NCBI GenBank assembly: GCA_006226265.1 | Contig: SBHH01000087.1 | Span: forward strand, 1 to 18,187 | DNA length: 18,187 bases | Direction of reading: 5' to 3' | Origin: Alphaproteobacteria bacterium | GTDB lineage: Bacteria; Pseudomonadota; Alphaproteobacteria; Sneathiellales; Sneathiellaceae | Made by a program: the position numbers and the translations under genes | Shown here: piece after piece, positions 15,434-18,187 of the stretch | Layout: every line of letters begins with the position of its first letter | Position numbering within the stretch: the stretch's first letter is position 1 | Notes under the pieces: model-generated | What the model saw: only the letters and a program-made list of their open reading frames with translations | What the model was told of the DNA's origin: nothing | Databases searched by the model: none

Positions 15434-16080
15434 CAGCTGTGCTCGCCGGTCAATCCCTTATGGGCATCCTTGCCCCACAACTCTTCCACCCGCCGGTCTC
15501 GTCCGCAGCTGAAGCGGTAGAATTTATAGCGGACCGGGTTTTTCTGATAGTAATTCTGGTGATAATCCTCGGCCGGATAGAAGGCCGTGGCGGGAATGAT
15601 TTTCGTCGCGACGGGTTTTGGCAACATGCCGGATTTATCCAGTGCGGCTTTGGCGCCCTCGGCAATTTTCTGCTGTTCGTCGTTCATCGTGAAAATGGCG
15701 GTGCGGTAACTGTCGCCCCGGTCGCAAAACTGCCCGCCCGCATCGATCGGATCGACGCTGTGCCAGAAGATATCGATCAGCTCCGCGTAGCTGGCAATCG
15801 CCGGGTCAAAAGTGATTTTGACCGATTCATAATGGCCGCTGCCGCCCGCCGAGACGATCTCGTAATCCGGATTGTCAACATGGCCGCCGGTATAGCCGGA
15901 AACGGTCTCTTTGACGCCCGGCACCTTGTCGAAATCGGATTCGGCGCACCAGAAACACCCCCCTGCGAAAATCGCGGTTTCCGTCTTCTCCGCGGCCGGG
16001 GCTGAAGCCGCGCCCGAAGCGAGAGCCCCCATCCCGATGGCCAGGGAAAGACATAACGCAGTCAAAAATCGACGGCACAT
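15433..16080 (-). CDS. msrA: Peptide-methionine (S)-S-oxide reductase MsrA, exported form
   Basis: This 215-residue enzyme reduces the S-epimer of methionine sulfoxide in oxidised proteins. The active-site motif GCFWC places the catalytic Cys at 42, with Cys45 beside it; further Cys in QFCDRG and FSCGRD may resolve the disulfide. The conserved GYTGGHVDNPDYE, GHYESVKITFDP and YHQNYYQKNP blocks are all present. Residues 1-30 form a Sec-type signal peptide (MCRRFLTALCLSLAIGMGAL, then small Ala/Ser residues), so the protein should act in the periplasm. There is no MsrB domain or neighbouring msrB. A strong AAAGGAG precedes the ATG at 16080. Confidence 0.94.
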   Translation of the reverse strand: MCRRFLTALCLSLAIGMGALASGAASAPAAEKTETAIFAGGCFWCAESDFDKVPGVKETVSGYTGGHVDNPDYEIVSAGGSGHYESVKITFDPAIASYAELIDIFWHSVDPIDAGGQFCDRGDSYRTAIFTMNDEQQKIAEGAKAALDKSGMLPKPVATKIIPATAFYPAEDYHQNYYQKNPVRYKFYRFSCGRDRRVEELWGKDAHKGLTGEHS

Positions 16081-16163
16081 TCCGGAAAACTCCTTTGATT
16101 AAGCTTTCCGTTAAAACTGGCAAAGACACGCGCAAAATGCCAGAGCATCTCGCGATAAATTGA

Positions 16164-16219
16164 CCGCAAGTGAAGATTGTTGCCGGTGGCAAAAGTCAGG
16201 CGGCCATTATTACTTGCGG
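16164..16219. repeat. Nested inverted repeats between msrA and the aldolase gene
   Basis: CCGCAAGT (16164-16171) and ACTTGCGG (16212-16219) are perfect 8-bp arms around 40 bases. Inside is a perfect hairpin, TTGCC-GGT-GGCAA (16180-16192). They lie in the 286-bp gap downstream of the aldolase and upstream of msrA, where I otherwise see no gene. Confidence 0.45.
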
Positions 16220-16366
16220 CATGACCGGACCGAAAAGGCAGTCGCCCGCCATTGTCATCGGGTTCATTGCCCGGTGGATGCCTCTACAAACGTTGAGCGC
16301 GGGTTGCATGGCTGTCCGGTTGTTCTCCCCTGTTATTGCCTGGACGGCGAAACCAGTCTTCCCGGT

Positions 16367-17140
16367 CTAGTCGGCGTAACCTGGCATCTGACGGTCCAAC
16401 TTTCGCAACAGCGCCTTCCAGGCCATGTCGGCAATGCCGGGCAGGCCGGTCGTGCCCTGCTGCGCAGTCAGATCGCGGACGCTGTCGGCGGGGTAATGCA
16501 GCTTTCGATCTCCCGCAAGGCTCGCGACCTGCATCTCACAGGCCCGTTCGAGAAAATACATTCCCAAGAATGCCTCGGCAACCGAGGGGCCGAGCGCAAG
16601 TGTGCCATGGTTCCAGAGCAGCATGAGGTTCTTGTCGCCCAAATCCTTTTGCAGGCGCGGCCGTTCGGAATGATCGAGGGCGATGCCCTCATATTCGTGA
16701 TAGGCGATCTGTTCGCGGATGACGAGGGATGTCTGGTTGAGCGGCATCAGTCCCTCCTCCTGCGTCGCGACGGCGGTGCCGGCGGCGGTATGCAGATGGA
16801 TGACGCAGGCCGCATCGTGGCGCACCTCATGCACGGCGGAATGGATGGTGAAACCGGCTGGATTCACCGGATAGGCGCTTGTTCCCACGATCTCGCCGTC
16901 CATATCGATCTTGACGAGGGAGGAGGCGGTGATTTCCTCGAACATCATGCCGTAGGGATTGATCAGGAAGTGATCCTCGTCGCCTGGCAGACGGGCCGAA
17001 ATATGGGTGAAGATGAGGTCGTCCCAGCCGAACATGGCGACCAGCCGGTAGGCTGCGGCCAGATCGACCCGGAGTTGCCATTCTTCGTCGCTGACGCTGT
17101 TCTGACGCAAACCATTCTTTTTAATGGGGCTGACACTCAT
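16367..17140 (-). CDS. Class II aldolase/adducin family protein
   Basis: This 257-residue protein has the zinc-site histidines of the family: His115 and His117 in VIHLHT, and His178 in NHGTLALG. NPYGMMFEEITASSLVKID is the usual substrate-phosphate region. The Glu that serves as catalytic acid in fuculose-phosphate aldolase appears to be absent; the equivalent stretch reads NPAGFTIHSAVHE. It may therefore not be a classical aldolase; adducin-like members of this size are often of unknown function. GAGAGGAG six bases before the ATG at 17140 supports the start. A rightward open frame of more than 350 codons covers the same DNA and is a shadow. The upstream 227 bp lie between this gene and the divergent sensor gene. 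Confidence 0.88.
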   Translation of the reverse strand: MSVSPIKKNGLRQNSVSDEEWQLRVDLAAAYRLVAMFGWDDLIFTHISARLPGDEDHFLINPYGMMFEEITASSLVKIDMDGEIVGTSAYPVNPAGFTIHSAVHEVRHDAACVIHLHTAAGTAVATQEEGLMPLNQTSLVIREQIAYHEYEGIALDHSERPRLQKDLGDKNLMLLWNHGTLALGPSVAEAFLGMYFLERACEMQVASLAGDRKLHYPADSVRDLTAQQGTTGLPGIADMAWKALLRKLDRQMPGYAD

Positions 17141-17230
17141 TCCAGGCTCCTCTCCGTGCGTTATTTTTTATGTCCGGATTCTGCAGAAAGCTGCTGCCGG
17201 GGGCTATCCCTGTTATTTCAGTTTTTGTTA

Positions 17231-17342
17231 GTTTAACGGATTTATGCCTCCACATCCAACCTTCTCTTTGGGTTAATAAAAGCTAACCTCTTTTTAATAA
17301 TTCTTTGCTAATCCTGTCATTTCTGACCGAAATCCGTTTAAC
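17231..17342. repeat. Inverted repeat flanking an AT-rich promoter region
   Basis: GTTTAACGGATTT (17231-17243) and AAATCCGTTTAAC (17330-17342) are inverted copies matching in 12 of 13 bases, 86 bases apart. The stretch between them is AT-rich and includes GGTTA-N8-TAACC at about 17270-17290. The right copy ends about 25 bases before the sensor gene start, so paired binding sites for a regulator are plausible. Confidence 0.45.
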
Positions 17343-17367
17343 AGAGGAGCCGGAAGGCTTGGGTGGT

Positions 17368-18187
17368 ATGGTAAAAAAGATGATGGGAATTTTCCCGAAA
17401 ATGCTGGGAATTTTCCCGAAATGGAAGACGAAGTCCGTGAAAGCGGAGGCCGTTACAGAAACAGCTCAGACGGCAAAGGAAGTCAAATTCACCAAATTCG
17501 GAATTGGTGCACGGCTTCTGGCTGCCTTTTCGGTGGTTACATTGCTGACCATTCTGATGGCTGTCGTCAGCTGGTTCAGCCTCGGGTCCTTGACCAAAGC
17601 GGAGGCTGAGCTGATTGCGACACGTATTCCGTCCATTACGCTTTCTCTCAAGCTTGCCAATGAAACGTCGCAGCTTACCTCTTCCGCGGCGAAGTTGAAG
17701 GCCAGCAAGACGGAATCGGAACGAAACCAGAATTACAAGATTATCAGGGCGTCCATTTCAAGCGTCTCTCAACGTCTGAAAAATATTCAGAAAATCCGGG
17801 GCGGCAACAGCAAGGCCCTCGACGATATGGCAAAGGATCTGGAAGGCCTGTCGAAAAACTTCGCCCGCCTTAATGACGAAGTGAAACATCGTATCACTCT
17901 GAATAAGGAATTGGGCGGTGCGGGACCACGCCTTTCTGTCGACAAGGATATTCTTGATACGGAACTGGGATCCCTTCTCCTGCCGCTTCGCATGGAGATG
18001 ATCCAGAATGCCGACAACTGGAATGAGCTTCTCGATAAATCCGTGAAGGAGGCCCGGGATGGCTCGTCTCCGTCCTATGACACCGATGAACTGTCGGGTA
18101 AAGGGCTAGATCTTCTCAGATTTCAGGAAAGTGTCTTTTCCTTCAAAAGCAAGGGTTACCTGATGATCAGCCTGCTGATTCAGTGCA
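17368..18187 (+). CDS. Membrane signalling protein, N-terminal sensor region (3' end outside window)
   Basis: The frame is open from ATG 17368 to the window edge, giving 273 residues. A Lys-rich N-terminus of about 45 residues precedes one membrane helix (about 49-72, LLAAFSVVTLLTILMAVVSWF). A long helical, mostly polar periplasmic region follows (LANETSQLTSSAAKLKASKTESER and onward). This resembles the sensor part of TorS-like kinases and of some chemotaxis receptors and cyclases. The output domain is not in the window, so the class cannot be decided. GGAAGG at 17352-17357 lies about ten bases upstream of the start. The N-terminus contains an in-frame 21-bp tandem duplication giving two GIFPK copies. 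Confidence 0.75.
   Translation, partial: MVKKMMGIFPKMLGIFPKWKTKSVKAEAVTETAQTAKEVKFTKFGIGARLLAAFSVVTLLTILMAVVSWFSLGSLTKAEAELIATRIPSITLSLKLANETSQLTSSAAKLKASKTESERNQNYKIIRASISSVSQRLKNIQKIRGGNSKALDDMAKDLEGLSKNFARLNDEVKHRITLNKELGGAGPRLSVDKDILDTELGSLLLPLRMEMIQNADNWNELLDKSVKEARDGSSPSYDTDELSGKGLDLLRFQESVFSFKSKGYLMISLLIQC
17380..17421 (+). repeat. 21-bp in-frame tandem duplication at the start of the sensor gene
   Basis: Positions 17380-17400 and 17401-17421 are identical in 20 of 21 bases (A at 17383 against C at 17404). Each unit encodes M-x-GIFPK and contains the inverted repeat GGGAA-TT-TTCCC. Confidence 0.85.

Noticed and set aside
16170..16370. Small rightward frame of 66 codons between msrA and the aldolase
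   Set aside because: It has a GTG start without Shine-Dalgarno and an unremarkable composition, and it overlaps the aldolase stop. There is not enough to call a gene.
16160..17236. Rightward open frame of about 358 codons opposite the class II aldolase
   Set aside because: It is antisense to a gene with clear zinc motifs and a good ribosome-binding site, and its translation matches no family I know. High GC makes long antisense frames common.
1..18187. Genomic island, phage defence system or mobile element
   Set aside because: I see no transposase, integrase, tRNA end, terminal repeats or defence domains. Gene content and base composition look like ordinary chromosome.

Overview
The window (about 18.2 kb, high GC, short intergenic gaps) looks like chromosomal DNA of a free-living alphaproteobacterium. 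This rests on codon use, the gene families (betaine-homocysteine methyltransferase, serine-glyoxylate-type aminotransferase, DUF4389, two-component kinase without a PAS domain) and a FNR/FixK-type site. I cannot name the genus. I see no rRNA, tRNA, CRISPR array, insertion sequence or phage gene, and no gene that is clearly broken. Two genes are cut by the window edges.

Layout. 1-921 (+): the end of a metallo-beta-lactamase-fold hydrolase, then a glutathione S-transferase. 943-6392 (-): betaine/homocysteine methyltransferase, a DUF4389 membrane protein, a PLP aminotransferase of the serine/alanine-glyoxylate class, and a coupled pair of MFS transporters (YcaD-like and Bcr/CflA-like). 6680-8829 (+): a third MFS transporter and a short-chain dehydrogenase, probably one operon. 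8905-9744 (+): a pirin with its own promoter/operator and a clear intrinsic terminator. 9847-11079 (+): an old-yellow-enzyme oxidoreductase. 11173-11646 (+): a small four-helix membrane protein behind a textbook FNR/FixK promoter. 11667-12275 (-) and 12388-12969 (+): a DsbA-fold 2-hydroxychromene-2-carboxylate isomerase-like protein and an HD-domain diiron-oxygenase-like protein, divergent around a palindromic operator. 13000-13914 (-): an EamA/DMT transporter. 14256-15416 (+): an orphan membrane histidine kinase. 15433-16080 (-): an exported MsrA. 16367-17140 (-): a class II aldolase/adducin protein. 17368 to the edge (+): the N-terminal sensor part of a membrane signalling protein.

How it fits together. 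Most genes are small-molecule redox, detoxification or transport functions in short transcription units. The strongest regulatory signal is the perfect FNR/FixK box at 11095-11108, centred at -41.5 from the start predicted by the TATAAT at 11131. It predicts low-oxygen control of an unassigned membrane protein. The most interesting enzyme is the HD protein at 12388. It keeps all six metal ligands of the PhnZ/TmpB mixed-valent diiron oxygenases but has Phe where PhnZ has its substrate-contacting Tyr and Glu, so its substrate is probably different. It shares a control region with the isomerase-like gene.
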